DNA of 64,000 nt. Origin: Microbacterium sp. ABRD28. GTDB lineage: Bacteria > Actinomycetota > Actinomycetes > Actinomycetales > Microbacteriaceae. The first letter of the stretch is position 1. The number at the start of each line of letters is the position of its first letter. A model generated the notes under the pieces. That model was not told the DNA's origin. It did no database searches and saw only the letters and a list, made by a program, of their open reading frames with translations. The stretch spans positions 2,046,001 through 2,110,000 of the forward strand of contig NZ_CP031015.1 of NCBI RefSeq assembly GCF_003850245.1. The letters run 5' to 3'. The translations under genes were made by a program, and so were the position numbers. Below, one piece after another: positions 43,552 through 51,755 of this stretch.

Positions 43552-44615
43552 TGACAACCTCGACAACACTGCGTGCCAGAGCGGCGGCGACCCTTCAGCG
43601 CGGTGCCGTCATCCCCGCACACCCTCTCGCCTTGACCGCGGAGCGGCGGCTCGACGAACGCAGGCAGCGAGCTCTCACCCGCTATTACCTGGATGCCGGC
43701 GCCGGCGGCATCGCCATCGGCGTCCACACGACGCAGTTCGAGATCCGTGCTCCCGAGCATGCTCTTTTCGAGCCCGTTCTTGCGCTGGCCGCAGAGGAAC
43801 TGGACAGAGGAGCCGCTGAGGATGTGATCCGAATCGCGGGCGTCGCGGGGAGCACCGTGCACGCTGTGGCTGAGGCAACGGTCGCTCGCGAGCTCGGATA
43901 CGATGCGGTGCTCCTGAGCCCACGGGTTCCCGGTGCCGACGAGGACGGCCTCCTCGATCGCGCGCGGGCCGTCGGCGAGGTGCTCCCTGTGATCGGGTTC
44001 TACCTGCAGGCAGCGATCGGAGGTCCCGTCCTCCGACGGGAATTCTGGCGTCGCTTCGCGCAGATTCCCGCTGTTGTCGCCGTGAAGTCCGCGCCCTTCG
44101 ATCGCTATCGGACACTTGACCTCGTCCGGGGTGTCGCCGAGTCGGGCCGAGCCGACGACATCGCGCTCTACACCGGGAATGACGACGCCATCGTGGCGGA
44201 CCTGCTCGCCGAGTTCAACGTCGAGACACCCGCGGGGGCTCGGACGCTCCGTTTCGTCGGTGGTCTGCTCGGGCAGTGGGCGGTCGGGACGCGGAGTGCG
44301 GTGGGACTTCTGGAAGCCGCCCACAGCGCCGCCTCCGGGGACTGCGCGGCATATCGGAGGCTCGGCGCGATCGCAACAGATCTTGTCGACGTCAACCAAG
44401 CCATCTTCGACCCATCCCACCACTTCCGGGGCGTCATCGCCGGCGTCCACGAGGTGCTCCGACAACAGGGTCTTCTCGTCGGTACGTGGTGCCTCGACCC
44501 CGCGGAGGGTCTCTCGCCAGGACAGGCGGAAGAAATCGCACGGGTTCGCCGTCGGTACCCCGACCTGCACGACGACCACTTCGTCGCCGAGAACCTGGAC
44601 AGGTGGATGAGATGA
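43551..44615 (+). CDS. Dihydrodipicolinate synthase family (aldolase-like) protein
   Basis: A 354-residue TIM-barrel protein of the DapA/N-acetylneuraminate lyase superfamily. The Schiff-base lysine is in VVAVKSAPFDRYRTLD and the partner tyrosine in VIGFYLQAAIGG. The beta-strand motif DAGAGGIAIGVHTTQF stands where DapA has GTTGE. A C-terminal helical extension (about 280-354) is longer than in DapA. Start ATG overlaps the upstream stop (TGATG). In this operon it most plausibly cleaves a 2-keto-3-deoxy sugar acid, rather than making lysine precursors. Confidence 0.85.
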   Translation: MTTSTTLRARAAATLQRGAVIPAHPLALTAERRLDERRQRALTRYYLDAGAGGIAIGVHTTQFEIRAPEHALFEPVLALAAEELDRGAAEDVIRIAGVAGSTVHAVAEATVARELGYDAVLLSPRVPGADEDGLLDRARAVGEVLPVIGFYLQAAIGGPVLRREFWRRFAQIPAVVAVKSAPFDRYRTLDLVRGVAESGRADDIALYTGNDDAIVADLLAEFNVETPAGARTLRFVGGLLGQWAVGTRSAVGLLEAAHSAASGDCAAYRRLGAIATDLVDVNQAIFDPSHHFRGVIAGVHEVLRQQGLLVGTWCLDPAEGLSPGQAEEIARVRRRYPDLHDDHFVAENLDRWMR

Positions 44616-45607
44616 GCGCAACAACCATCGTCGCGGCGGTTCCCGCGGACCTGATGGACGAGCTCTTCGACGAGACCCATCTCGACTCGCTCGGGCGGAT
44701 GGCCGGCCAGCTGGGGGGCGGGCCGATGATTCGCGTCGATGATCTCTGGTGCGATCTCGACATGCAGAACTGCGTCGTCCTGCTCACCAGCTGGGGAACG
44801 CCGCGCCTCACATCCGACATTCTCGATCGCTTCCCGAGTCTGCGGCTCGTTGCTCACACTGGCGCGAGCGTCCGACCTTTCGTCTCGGATGCTCTTTTCG
44901 AGCGCGGGATTCTGGTCACTCAGTCCGGTGCCGGGATGGCCCGTTCCGTGGCCGAAGTCTCATTGGCCTTCACCCTCGCTCTGCTTCATCGCATCCCTCA
45001 GATGCACGACGAGGTCCGGGGCGGCGGCTGGGGTAGTTCAGGACCCCAAAACGAGATCCTCGATGCGCCGATCGCCGTCATCGGCGCCTCTCGAACCGGC
45101 CGGGCTTATCTGAACCTGCTGCACGCGGTAGGCGCGCGGCCCGTCGTCGTCGACCCTACCCTCGGTACGGACGACGCCAAGGCGCTCGGCGCGGAGCTGG
45201 TGAGCCTTGACACAGCACTGACGGAATGCTCGATCGTCGCTCTTCATGCGCCGAGCCTTCCTCAGACACGCCACCTGATAGGCGCTCGTGAGCTAGCGCT
45301 CATGCCAGACGGCGCGGGCGTGGTGAACACCGCGAGGTCATGGCTCATCGATGAGCGTGCGCTTGTGGCCGAAGTGAGTTCGGGTCGGCTCTTCGCTGCT
45401 GTTGATGTCTTCGACGAGGAGCCGCTCTCATCGACGAGCCCATTCCGAACGCTGCCCGGCGTCCTGATCACTCCGCACCGTGCCGCGGGGACCGTACAGT
45501 GCCGACGTCGACAGGGACGCATCATCATCGACGAGATCGCGTCATTCCTCAACGGCGCACCGCTGCGCCATGCCGTGGATCTGACGTCTCTCGCGGTGAT
45601 GGCCTGA
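44612..45607 (+). CDS. D-isomer 2-hydroxyacid dehydrogenase
   Basis: A 331-residue NAD(P)-dependent dehydrogenase. The coenzyme motif is PIAVIGASRTGRAYLNLL (GxSxxG instead of the common GxGxxG), followed by the acidic VVVDPT. The catalytic triad is Arg in VNTARSWLIDE, Glu in DVFDEEPLSS and His in ITPHRAAGT. It overlaps the upstream aldolase gene (ATGA). It probably interconverts a 2-keto and 2-hydroxy acid from the same pathway. Confidence 0.88.
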   Translation: MSATTIVAAVPADLMDELFDETHLDSLGRMAGQLGGGPMIRVDDLWCDLDMQNCVVLLTSWGTPRLTSDILDRFPSLRLVAHTGASVRPFVSDALFERGILVTQSGAGMARSVAEVSLAFTLALLHRIPQMHDEVRGGGWGSSGPQNEILDAPIAVIGASRTGRAYLNLLHAVGARPVVVDPTLGTDDAKALGAELVSLDTALTECSIVALHAPSLPQTRHLIGARELALMPDGAGVVNTARSWLIDERALVAEVSSGRLFAAVDVFDEEPLSSTSPFRTLPGVLITPHRAAGTVQCRRRQGRIIIDEIASFLNGAPLRHAVDLTSLAVMA

Positions 45608-46524
45608 TGCGTGAACCCACGGTCGCTTTCGTCGGTCTGGCGCACACCCATCCATGGTTCGATGCGCCCTGTCTGCGTCGGGCGGGTGCACGTCTCAGCG
45701 GTGTCTGGGATCCCGATGCGGCAGATCGCTCAGCCTTCGCGCGCCGATTCGACATCCCGGAGTTCGAGGAGTTGTCGGCGCTGCTCGCAGACGAGCCCGA
45801 CGTCGCCGTCGTGACGGTGCCCCCGATCGCCGCACCGCCGGTAGCTCGCACTCTCGCTCGTCGAGGGATCGCGTCGTTCTTTAACAAGACGGTCGGCGTG
45901 AATATGGCATCGTTCGATGCCTGGTCCTGCAGCGGCGACGCGCCCCGGACCACCTCGTCGGTCCTCCGGTTCGCTCCGGCCATCATCGATCTGGGGTGGC
46001 AATTGCGAACTCGCCGAGTCCACTCAATCGACATCTTCGTGCACCACGACATACGCCCTTACCTGAAGCCTTCGCGACGATGGCAAGACGATCCTGAGGG
46101 CGCCGGTGGCACGCTAATGAACGTAGGGATCCACGCCTGGGAGATCCTCGACGTCCTTCGCCCCGGCGTCCGCGTCCGCATCGACCACGCGTGGCGAACC
46201 GACGGCGGGGTGGCCACCCTGTCCGAACTCGCCGCCGGCGGAATCGGGTCCGACGTCGATTCGGAGACATCGGTTTCCGTGACAGTTTCCGGCACGCCGG
46301 GCCCCCAGCGCTTCCATGTACGGGCGATCACTGATCACGGGGTGGCAGAACTGACCGTCGCGGGCCACCCCGCTGATCTCGGGTTCGACGGCATATCTGC
46401 GGCGATTCTCCGCCTCGCCCGCACCCGCCGTGACCTCGCGGATCCGAGCCGGGTCAGATCCGTATACGCCAACGCATTCACCCTCGCCGTCAGTGCGCGT
46501 GCCGTCCCCCAACGTTTCGCGTGA
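45607..46524 (+). CDS. Gfo/Idh/MocA-like oxidoreductase, atypical
   Basis: A 305-residue protein of the glucose-fructose oxidoreductase/inositol dehydrogenase type. The N-terminus VAFVGLAHTHPWFDAPCLRR lacks the glycine-rich GxGxxG, and the EKP motif is FFNKTVGVN; the lysine is kept. The C-terminal beta-sheet domain has GGTLMNVGIHAWEILDVLRPG, the conserved site carrying the catalytic His. TGATG coupling to the upstream gene. NAD binding may be altered, so activity needs testing; it could also be a binding or accessory subunit. Confidence 0.78.
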   Translation: MREPTVAFVGLAHTHPWFDAPCLRRAGARLSGVWDPDAADRSAFARRFDIPEFEELSALLADEPDVAVVTVPPIAAPPVARTLARRGIASFFNKTVGVNMASFDAWSCSGDAPRTTSSVLRFAPAIIDLGWQLRTRRVHSIDIFVHHDIRPYLKPSRRWQDDPEGAGGTLMNVGIHAWEILDVLRPGVRVRIDHAWRTDGGVATLSELAAGGIGSDVDSETSVSVTVSGTPGPQRFHVRAITDHGVAELTVAGHPADLGFDGISAAILRLARTRRDLADPSRVRSVYANAFTLAVSARAVPQRFA

Positions 46525-46543
46525 ACCAGATCGGAGAACATCG

Positions 46544-48988
46544 ATGAACCAGAATCTGCTTCCTGAGCCGGCCCAGGCAGGCGAGTTGAGCCGCCGCGTC
46601 TTCCTCGGCGGACTCGTCGCGACGGGCATCGGCGCTGGACTGATCACTCCGAACAGAGCGGCGGCGACGCCCGCGGGGTCGGCGGCGAACCTGCTGACCA
46701 ACGGCGGATTCGACGAGGTCGTCGAGGGCCTCCCGCGCGCATGGCGCGCTTTCGCCCCTGCGTCACTCCCACATGTCTCGTCGTCACAGTTGCGTGTTCG
46801 CTCCGAGGGATGGAGTCTGCGGTTGGCGGACCCCGACAGCTTCTCGGTGGTCGGGATGCGCAGTGAGCCTGTGCCCGTCACCGAGGGTGGGGTCTACGAC
46901 GCCATGGCCCATGTCTATCTGGAGCGGGGCGAGGCCAGTCTGTATCTCGAATTCTGGGACGCCAGCGGCCAGCGCGTGTGGAACGAGTTCCGTACTGCCG
47001 CCATATCCGGAAGCTGGCAGCAACTCGACGTGAGAGGCGTCGCGCCGGCCGGAGCGATCGAAGCGACGGTCCTCGTCTACACCGCAAAGGGGAATGTCGG
47101 CGTCGGCTACTTCGACGACGCCTCGCTTGTGGCCGCGACTCCGCTGACCCCCGAGTTTTTCGGCCCGGCATCGCTCACGGCGGCTGTGCGTGGAGCGGTG
47201 CTTATCGGTGACGAGGTCGTCATCTCGTCACGTTACAAGACCACGGACGGGCGACTTCGTCTGGCGCGGGTCGACGCGCGTTCCGGCGCGGTCCTGGCCG
47301 TGCACGATCTCGACGTCGAGGGGAGCGGCGGCCACCGGCTGGCTTCGGACGGGCGCTACCTGTACATCGGTCCCTCCGGAAGCGCGTGGATCTGGCGCTT
47401 CGATCCGACCTCGGGATCGGTCTCCCGTTGGGTCCGCGTGGGGGCATCATCAACCTGGTATTACACCCTCCTCGTCGACGGTGATCACCTCTACCTCACC
47501 ACCTACCCCGACTGCATGGTCAGGCGCGTACGTCTGAGCGACGGGTTGATCGAGACCTACGGACGGGTGTCGAGCTCGCTCTATGCGACCACTGTCGTCG
47601 TCGACGATGAGTTCGTGTACGGCGGCTCGGCTGCACCGGGAACACTCCTGCGCTGGCCCAAAGCGGGTGGTCCGGGGGTCGATCTCTCCTCTTTCCTCAC
47701 CAGCTCGCCTGTGGGTATCCTCGCGATGATCGCGGCCAGTGGGATGATCCACGTGGCGTGCGGCCGAGAAGTGATATCCATGAACCCTGACGGATCGGGA
47801 CGCGTGGCGCGATCGATTCCTGAGGCCGACAGGTACGTCGATCAACTAACCGCCGATGAACAGGGGCGGGTGTTTGGAGTTGCGCGCCTGACCTCCGCGG
47901 TTTACCGGATCGATGCGGACGTACTCGTGCCACTTGGCCGTCCTCTGGACAATGTCGAGAATCAGCTCCTAGCTGTGGCGCCTGACGGAGGACTCGTCGG
48001 CGTCAGCGGTCTCGGCCATGTCTGGCGCATCGTCGACGGCGACACCTCCGTGTGGGACACGGCCTTGACGGGATTCGGGTACCCGGAGGTTGCGCAGACC
48101 ATGCTGCTGACCGCGCGGCAGCGCATCTGGGTGGGAGGGCACTTCGCCATGACCGTCCATCATCCGCCATCCGGAACGTCGCGGCGGTTTGCGGTCAACG
48201 GCGAACCTAAGGCGATGGTGGAGGGCCCCGACGGCACGGTCTACGCGGGCATGTACCCGACCGGGGAGATCATTGCCATCGATCCGGTTACCACCACGGT
48301 CACGCTGGTGGGCACGATCGGTAACGGCCAGATGCGGACTCGCGCCATGCACATGGACGCTGATCGCCGACAGCTCCTCGTGGCGTCGGGTCCGACCGGC
48401 GGAAATCACACGGGCGCCCTCAGTTTCATCAATCCTCGGACTGGGGAATTCGAGGTCCGAAAAGACTTACTGCCCGATCAGAGTGTGATGACGATTGCTG
48501 TGGCCGGTGCGACCGCGTACATCGCAGGAGACACCTACGGCGAGTCCACCGGTGGGCCGCGCCGAGCTGCCGCTCAGGTCGCTGCCGTCGACCTGAATAC
48601 CCGCTCGCTCATTTGGAGTGAGGAACTGCGGCCCGACTGGCAGTCCTATGAGACCATCCATGTTGTCGAGGGTGTTCTCTTCCTCATGGCTCGACGTCCT
48701 CGAGGCCGTTGGTTCGCAATGGATCTGGCGTCGGGAAACACGCTCGCCGAAGGTGACTTGGGAGGGTATGGCGCTTTCGGATCATCGCGCGGCAGGATCT
48801 TCAGCTGGGTCCACTGGACAAACGACATCAGGCAACTTCCACTTGGTGATCAACGCGCCGGAAAGCTACTGCACACTGGCGTCCCGAACGGGTGGTACAA
48901 CAGCCCGTTGTTCAATATCACGCCTGACGGTGCATCGACCTGGGGCATGCACGCGACGCACCTCGCCCGATTCCCGCTTCGAGCTTGA
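46544..48988 (+). CDS. Tat-exported protein with CBM-like domain and beta-propeller
   Basis: An 814-residue secreted protein. A twin-arginine signal ([19 protein letters not shown] at 17-18, cleavage near AAATPAG, residue 41) is followed by a beta-sandwich like carbohydrate-binding module families 4/9 (about 48-190; [16 protein letters not shown] and the closing GYFDDASLV) and many propeller blades to the C-terminus (e.g. [20 protein letters not shown]). Export of a folded, possibly cofactor-bearing enzyme is implied. It could be a polysaccharide lyase or other glycan-acting enzyme; no catalytic residues were assigned. GGAGA precedes the ATG. Last gene of the operon. Confidence 0.82.
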   Translation: MNQNLLPEPAQAGELSRRVFLGGLVATGIGAGLITPNRAAATPAGSAANLLTNGGFDEVVEGLPRAWRAFAPASLPHVSSSQLRVRSEGWSLRLADPDSFSVVGMRSEPVPVTEGGVYDAMAHVYLERGEASLYLEFWDASGQRVWNEFRTAAISGSWQQLDVRGVAPAGAIEATVLVYTAKGNVGVGYFDDASLVAATPLTPEFFGPASLTAAVRGAVLIGDEVVISSRYKTTDGRLRLARVDARSGAVLAVHDLDVEGSGGHRLASDGRYLYIGPSGSAWIWRFDPTSGSVSRWVRVGASSTWYYTLLVDGDHLYLTTYPDCMVRRVRLSDGLIETYGRVSSSLYATTVVVDDEFVYGGSAAPGTLLRWPKAGGPGVDLSSFLTSSPVGILAMIAASGMIHVACGREVISMNPDGSGRVARSIPEADRYVDQLTADEQGRVFGVARLTSAVYRIDADVLVPLGRPLDNVENQLLAVAPDGGLVGVSGLGHVWRIVDGDTSVWDTALTGFGYPEVAQTMLLTARQRIWVGGHFAMTVHHPPSGTSRRFAVNGEPKAMVEGPDGTVYAGMYPTGEIIAIDPVTTTVTLVGTIGNGQMRTRAMHMDADRRQLLVASGPTGGNHTGALSFINPRTGEFEVRKDLLPDQSVMTIAVAGATAYIAGDTYGESTGGPRRAAAQVAAVDLNTRSLIWSEELRPDWQSYETIHVVEGVLFLMARRPRGRWFAMDLASGNTLAEGDLGGYGAFGSSRGRIFSWVHWTNDIRQLPLGDQRAGKLLHTGVPNGWYNSPLFNITPDGASTWGMHATHLARFPLRA

Positions 48989-49009
48989 CGCAAGCACCGC
49001 GCTCGGCGC

Positions 49010-49047
49010 GTAACATGCCGGAAACAAAGGTGTCACGGTCGGGCAAT
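49010..49047 (+). promoter_or_regulatory. GlnR-type box upstream of glnA
   Basis: GTAAC-N6-GAAAC-N6-GTCAC-N6-GCAAT follows the a/b-site pattern gTnAC-n6-GaAAC-n6 repeated twice, with all three spacers exactly 6 bases. It lies 73-110 bases before the glnA ATG, the expected place for GlnR control of nitrogen genes. Confidence 0.7.
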
Positions 49048-49119
49048 CCCCTGCCGATACGGTGCCTCAAGGCCCGCTCGACGGGCGGCAGTTCCCGATG
49101 CCCTACCTCTGGAGTCTCC

Positions 49120-50544
49120 ATGTTCAGTGATTCATCCGAGGTGCTGCGGTTCATCAAGGACGAGGACGTCAAGTTCCTCGACATCCGTTTCACGGACCTC
49201 CCTGGTGTGCAGCAGCACTTCAACATTCCGGCCGCCACCGTCGACGAGGAGTTCTTCACCGTCGGGCAGCTGTTCGACGGCTCCTCGATCCGTGGGTTCG
49301 CGAACATCCACGAGTCCGACATGCAGCTCATCCCCGACGTGTCGACGGCCTACCTCGACCCGTTCCGCGAGGCGAAGACGCTCGTGATGGTCTTCGACAT
49401 CTACAACCCGCGCAACGGCGAGATCTACGCCAAGGACCCGCGTCAGGTCGCCAAGAAGGCCGAGAAGTACCTCGCCTCCACCGGTATCGCCGACACCGCG
49501 TTCTTCGCTCCCGAGGCCGAGTTCTACATCTTCGACGACGTCCGCTACGAGGTGAAGCAGAACTCCAGCTTCTACTCCGTCGACTCCGAAGAGGGCGCCT
49601 GGAACACCGGCCGGGTCGAAGAGGGCGGCAACCTCGCCAACAAGACCCCCTACAAGGGGGGCTACTTCCCCGTCTCCCCCGTCGACAAGACCGCCGATCT
49701 GCGTGACGACATCAGCCTGAAGCTCATCGAGTCGGGCCTGCAGCTCGAGCGTGCGCACCACGAGGTGGGCACCGGCGGTCAGCAGGAGATCAACTACCGC
49801 TTCGACACGATGGTGCACGCGGCGGACGACATCCTGAAGTTCAAGTACATCGTGAAGAACACCGCCGAGCAGTGGGGCAAGGTCGCGACCTTCATGCCCA
49901 AGCCCCTCTTCGGCGACAACGGCTCGGGCATGCACACCCACCAGTCGCTGTGGAACGACGGCAAGCCGCTCTTCTACGACGAGAAGGGCTACGGCGGGCT
50001 GTCCGACATCGCCCGCTGGTACATCGGCGGCATCCTCGCGCACGCCCCGGCGGTTCTCGCGTTCACCAACCCCACGCTGAACAGCTACCACCGTCTGGTG
50101 AAGGGCTTCGAGGCCCCGGTGAACCTGGTCTACTCGGCGGGTAACCGCTCGGCGGCCATCCGCATCCCGATCACGGGCTCCAACCCCAAGGCCAAGCGCA
50201 TCGAGTTCCGTGCGCCGGATGCCTCGGGCAATCCCTACCTGGCCTTCGCGGCCCAGCTCATGGCGGGGATCGACGGCATCAAGAACCGCATCGAGCCCCA
50301 CGAGCCGGTCGACAAGGACCTCTACGAGCTCCCGCCCGAGGAAGCCAAGGGCATCCCCCAGGTGCCGAACTCGCTGCAGGACTCGCTCGACGCCCTCGCG
50401 GCCGACCACCAGTTCCTCCTCGAGGGCGGCGTGTTCACGCCGGAGCTCATCGAGACCTGGATCGAGTACAAGATCGAGAACGAGATCCGGCCGATGGCGC
50501 AGCGCCCGCACCCGTTCGAGTTCGAGCTGTACTTCGGGGTCTGA
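49120..50544 (+). CDS. glnA: Glutamine synthetase type I-beta
   Basis: A 474-residue dodecameric enzyme making glutamine from glutamate, ammonia and ATP. Beta-grasp N-domain ([13 protein letters not shown]), catalytic metal glutamates in [11 protein letters not shown] and [15 protein letters not shown], the latch/NxSGMHTH segment [14 protein letters not shown], and [20 protein letters not shown]. The adenylylation tyrosine is present in [13 protein letters not shown] (near 400), matching glnE downstream. GGAG is five bases before the ATG. A GlnR-like box lies upstream and a strong terminator downstream. Confidence 0.98.
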   Translation: MFSDSSEVLRFIKDEDVKFLDIRFTDLPGVQQHFNIPAATVDEEFFTVGQLFDGSSIRGFANIHESDMQLIPDVSTAYLDPFREAKTLVMVFDIYNPRNGEIYAKDPRQVAKKAEKYLASTGIADTAFFAPEAEFYIFDDVRYEVKQNSSFYSVDSEEGAWNTGRVEEGGNLANKTPYKGGYFPVSPVDKTADLRDDISLKLIESGLQLERAHHEVGTGGQQEINYRFDTMVHAADDILKFKYIVKNTAEQWGKVATFMPKPLFGDNGSGMHTHQSLWNDGKPLFYDEKGYGGLSDIARWYIGGILAHAPAVLAFTNPTLNSYHRLVKGFEAPVNLVYSAGNRSAAIRIPITGSNPKAKRIEFRAPDASGNPYLAFAAQLMAGIDGIKNRIEPHEPVDKDLYELPPEEAKGIPQVPNSLQDSLDALAADHQFLLEGGVFTPELIETWIEYKIENEIRPMAQRPHPFEFELYFGV

Positions 50545-50561
50545 CACCAAGCACGAGCTCC

Positions 50562-50605
50562 ACTCCTCCGGGAGTCCGCGACATCACGCGGACTCCCGGA
50601 GGAGT
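50562..50605 (+). terminator. Hairpin terminator after glnA
   Basis: A perfect 19-bp stem (50562-50580 with 50587-50605) and loop ACATCA, 18 bases after the glnA stop; followed by TTCGT. Confidence 0.85.
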
Positions 50606-50662
50606 TTCGTATCCCCGCCGTTGCCCCGGCCATGGGTCGTCGACAGTCAGGGGTGGGCGCGT

Positions 50663-50920
50663 TCACCCGCCTGGGCAGTCGCAGTCTCCACCGCTGGCGC
50701 ACTGACAGGGCAGAACTGGATAGTCCTCCTCGGTGACTCTGAGGCGAACGTCGAGCTCATCGAGGGGAACGGCGCGCGTCGCATCGTCGAATCCGGGCAG
50801 AGCGGGCGGCTCGGTCGGCCCCCCGTCGCCGCAGTCGGCCGGTTCGGTGAGGATGGTCGCCTCGTTCTGCGGGAAGACGAGGGTGAAGCAGACGGCAGCG
50901 GTGCTCTTAAACGCGGTCAC
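50663..50920 (-). CDS. Small cysteine-containing hypothetical protein
   Basis: An 85-residue unrecognised protein with high third-position GC and a GTG start one base after the stop of the upstream gene. Six cysteines include a C-terminal cluster VLPCQCASGGDCDCPGG, suggestive of metal binding; the middle is acidic. No ribosome site is visible, so translation may depend on the upstream gene. It is the last of three tandem minus-strand small genes. The opposite strand is also open in this stretch, so the call is moderate. Confidence 0.45.
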   Translation of the reverse strand: MTAFKSTAAVCFTLVFPQNEATILTEPADCGDGGPTEPPALPGFDDATRAVPLDELDVRLRVTEEDYPVLPCQCASGGDCDCPGG

Positions 50921-50921
50921 T

Positions 50922-51200
50922 TCAGGTGATGGGGGCTTGCTTGCCCGCGTCAGCTCCGTGCTCGTCCTCGAAACGTCGGAGCGCAGCCTGGCCGGCGAGA
51001 ATGCGCGTGATGCCGAACACGATCAGACAGACCGCGACGACGCCGACTGCAATGGCGACCACCGCGGCCCATTGCCCCCGCGCGTCGCTTTGGAGTCCGA
51101 AGTTCACGGCAGCGACGATGTTGATTGCCCCGATGACGACGAAGAGCCAGCCCGAGTTCCTCGCCCGCTCGAGCTTCATCCGCTCCGTTGCCGGCAGCAC
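50922..51200 (-). CDS. Small two-helix membrane protein
   Basis: A 92-residue protein with helices at about 18-38 (WLFVVIGAINIVAAVNFGL) and 44-68 (WAAVVAIAVGVVAVCLIVFG) and a charged C-terminus. The GTG at 51200 has GGAGG ten bases upstream, inside the end of the preceding gene; ATG 51179 is the alternative. Function is unknown. It lies between two other small genes of the same strand. Confidence 0.65.
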   Translation of the reverse strand: MLPATERMKLERARNSGWLFVVIGAINIVAAVNFGLQSDARGQWAAVVAIAVGVVAVCLIVFGITRILAGQAALRRFEDEHGADAGKQAPIT

Positions 51201-51203
51201 GAA

Positions 51204-51380
51204 TCAGTGGCCTCCGATGGCGGAGCTTCCGCCGTGGCGGCGTTGGTCCGTCGGCGGCATGTGCGGGACCGAGGGCGGCTCCGACCCGCCTGCGCGTGCC
51301 GAGCGGGTCTCGTAGGTGTCAGCGGGAGGCCGGATCCATCCGACGACCCGTTGCCACAATGAACGATTCGTCGAAGCCAT
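51204..51380 (-). CDS. Small hypothetical protein
   Basis: A 58-residue protein beginning MASTNRSLWQRVVGWIRPP, then a proline/glycine-rich polar tail. The N-terminus could be an amphipathic membrane-surface helix. The ATG at 51380 is preceded by AAGGA close by and GGAAG further up; an in-frame start 14 codons earlier is less likely. Its 3' end supplies the ribosome site of the next gene. Unrecognised. Confidence 0.5.
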   Translation of the reverse strand: MASTNRSLWQRVVGWIRPPADTYETRSARAGGSEPPSVPHMPPTDQRRHGGSSAIGGH

Positions 51381-51489
51381 GTCCTTGATCTTCCCACTAC
51401 CCGCCCGAAGCCGGCGTATCACCCGGCCCGCTCCAGGGCTCTCCCTCGTGTGCGCACGAGTGCACGCTTACGCAGGGAAAGGCGACATC

Positions 51490-51723
51490 ATGGCGATCAA
51501 CGACGACGCGCAGAACACCGGCGAGAAGGCATCGGGTCCCTTCGTGATGCTGGTCAACGCCGACGGCACCCCCTTCACCGGCTACGCCGAGGACGGCGGC
51601 GGGATCGGCGGGCACCTGCTCGGTCAGGTCTGTCACAGTCACGTCCTCACCGAGGTCTACGCCGACTTCGACGGCGAGGGGCACCTCGCCGGCATGCACA
51701 CCCACGACGTCGGCAGCTGCTGA
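51490..51723 (+). CDS. Small hypothetical protein, His-rich C-terminus
   Basis: A 77-residue soluble protein of unknown function, with FVMLVNADGTPFTGYAEDGG, then LGQVCHSHVLTEVYADFDG and the end GMHTHDVGSC. Four histidines and two cysteines in the last third could bind a metal. AAAGGCG lies upstream of the ATG. It is divergent from the small-gene cluster, with about 110 bases between. Confidence 0.6.
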   Translation: MAINDDAQNTGEKASGPFVMLVNADGTPFTGYAEDGGGIGGHLLGQVCHSHVLTEVYADFDGEGHLAGMHTHDVGSC

Positions 51724-51743
51724 GCCACCGCCCCGCACACCGC

Positions 51744-51749
51744 TACGGT
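51744..51749 (+). promoter_or_regulatory. Leaderless -10 (TACGGT) of the polytopic protein gene
   Basis: TACGGT, six bases, then GTG at 51756. Confidence 0.5.
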
Positions 51750-51755
51750 GTAACG

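Noticed and set aside
43551..44615. Aldolase-family gene as dapA for lysine synthesis
   Set aside because: Sits in a sugar operon, lacks the GTTGE motif and has a long C-terminal extension.
38000..49100. Island as an integrative mobile element
   Set aside because: No integrase, transposase, flanking tRNA or obvious direct repeats at the borders.
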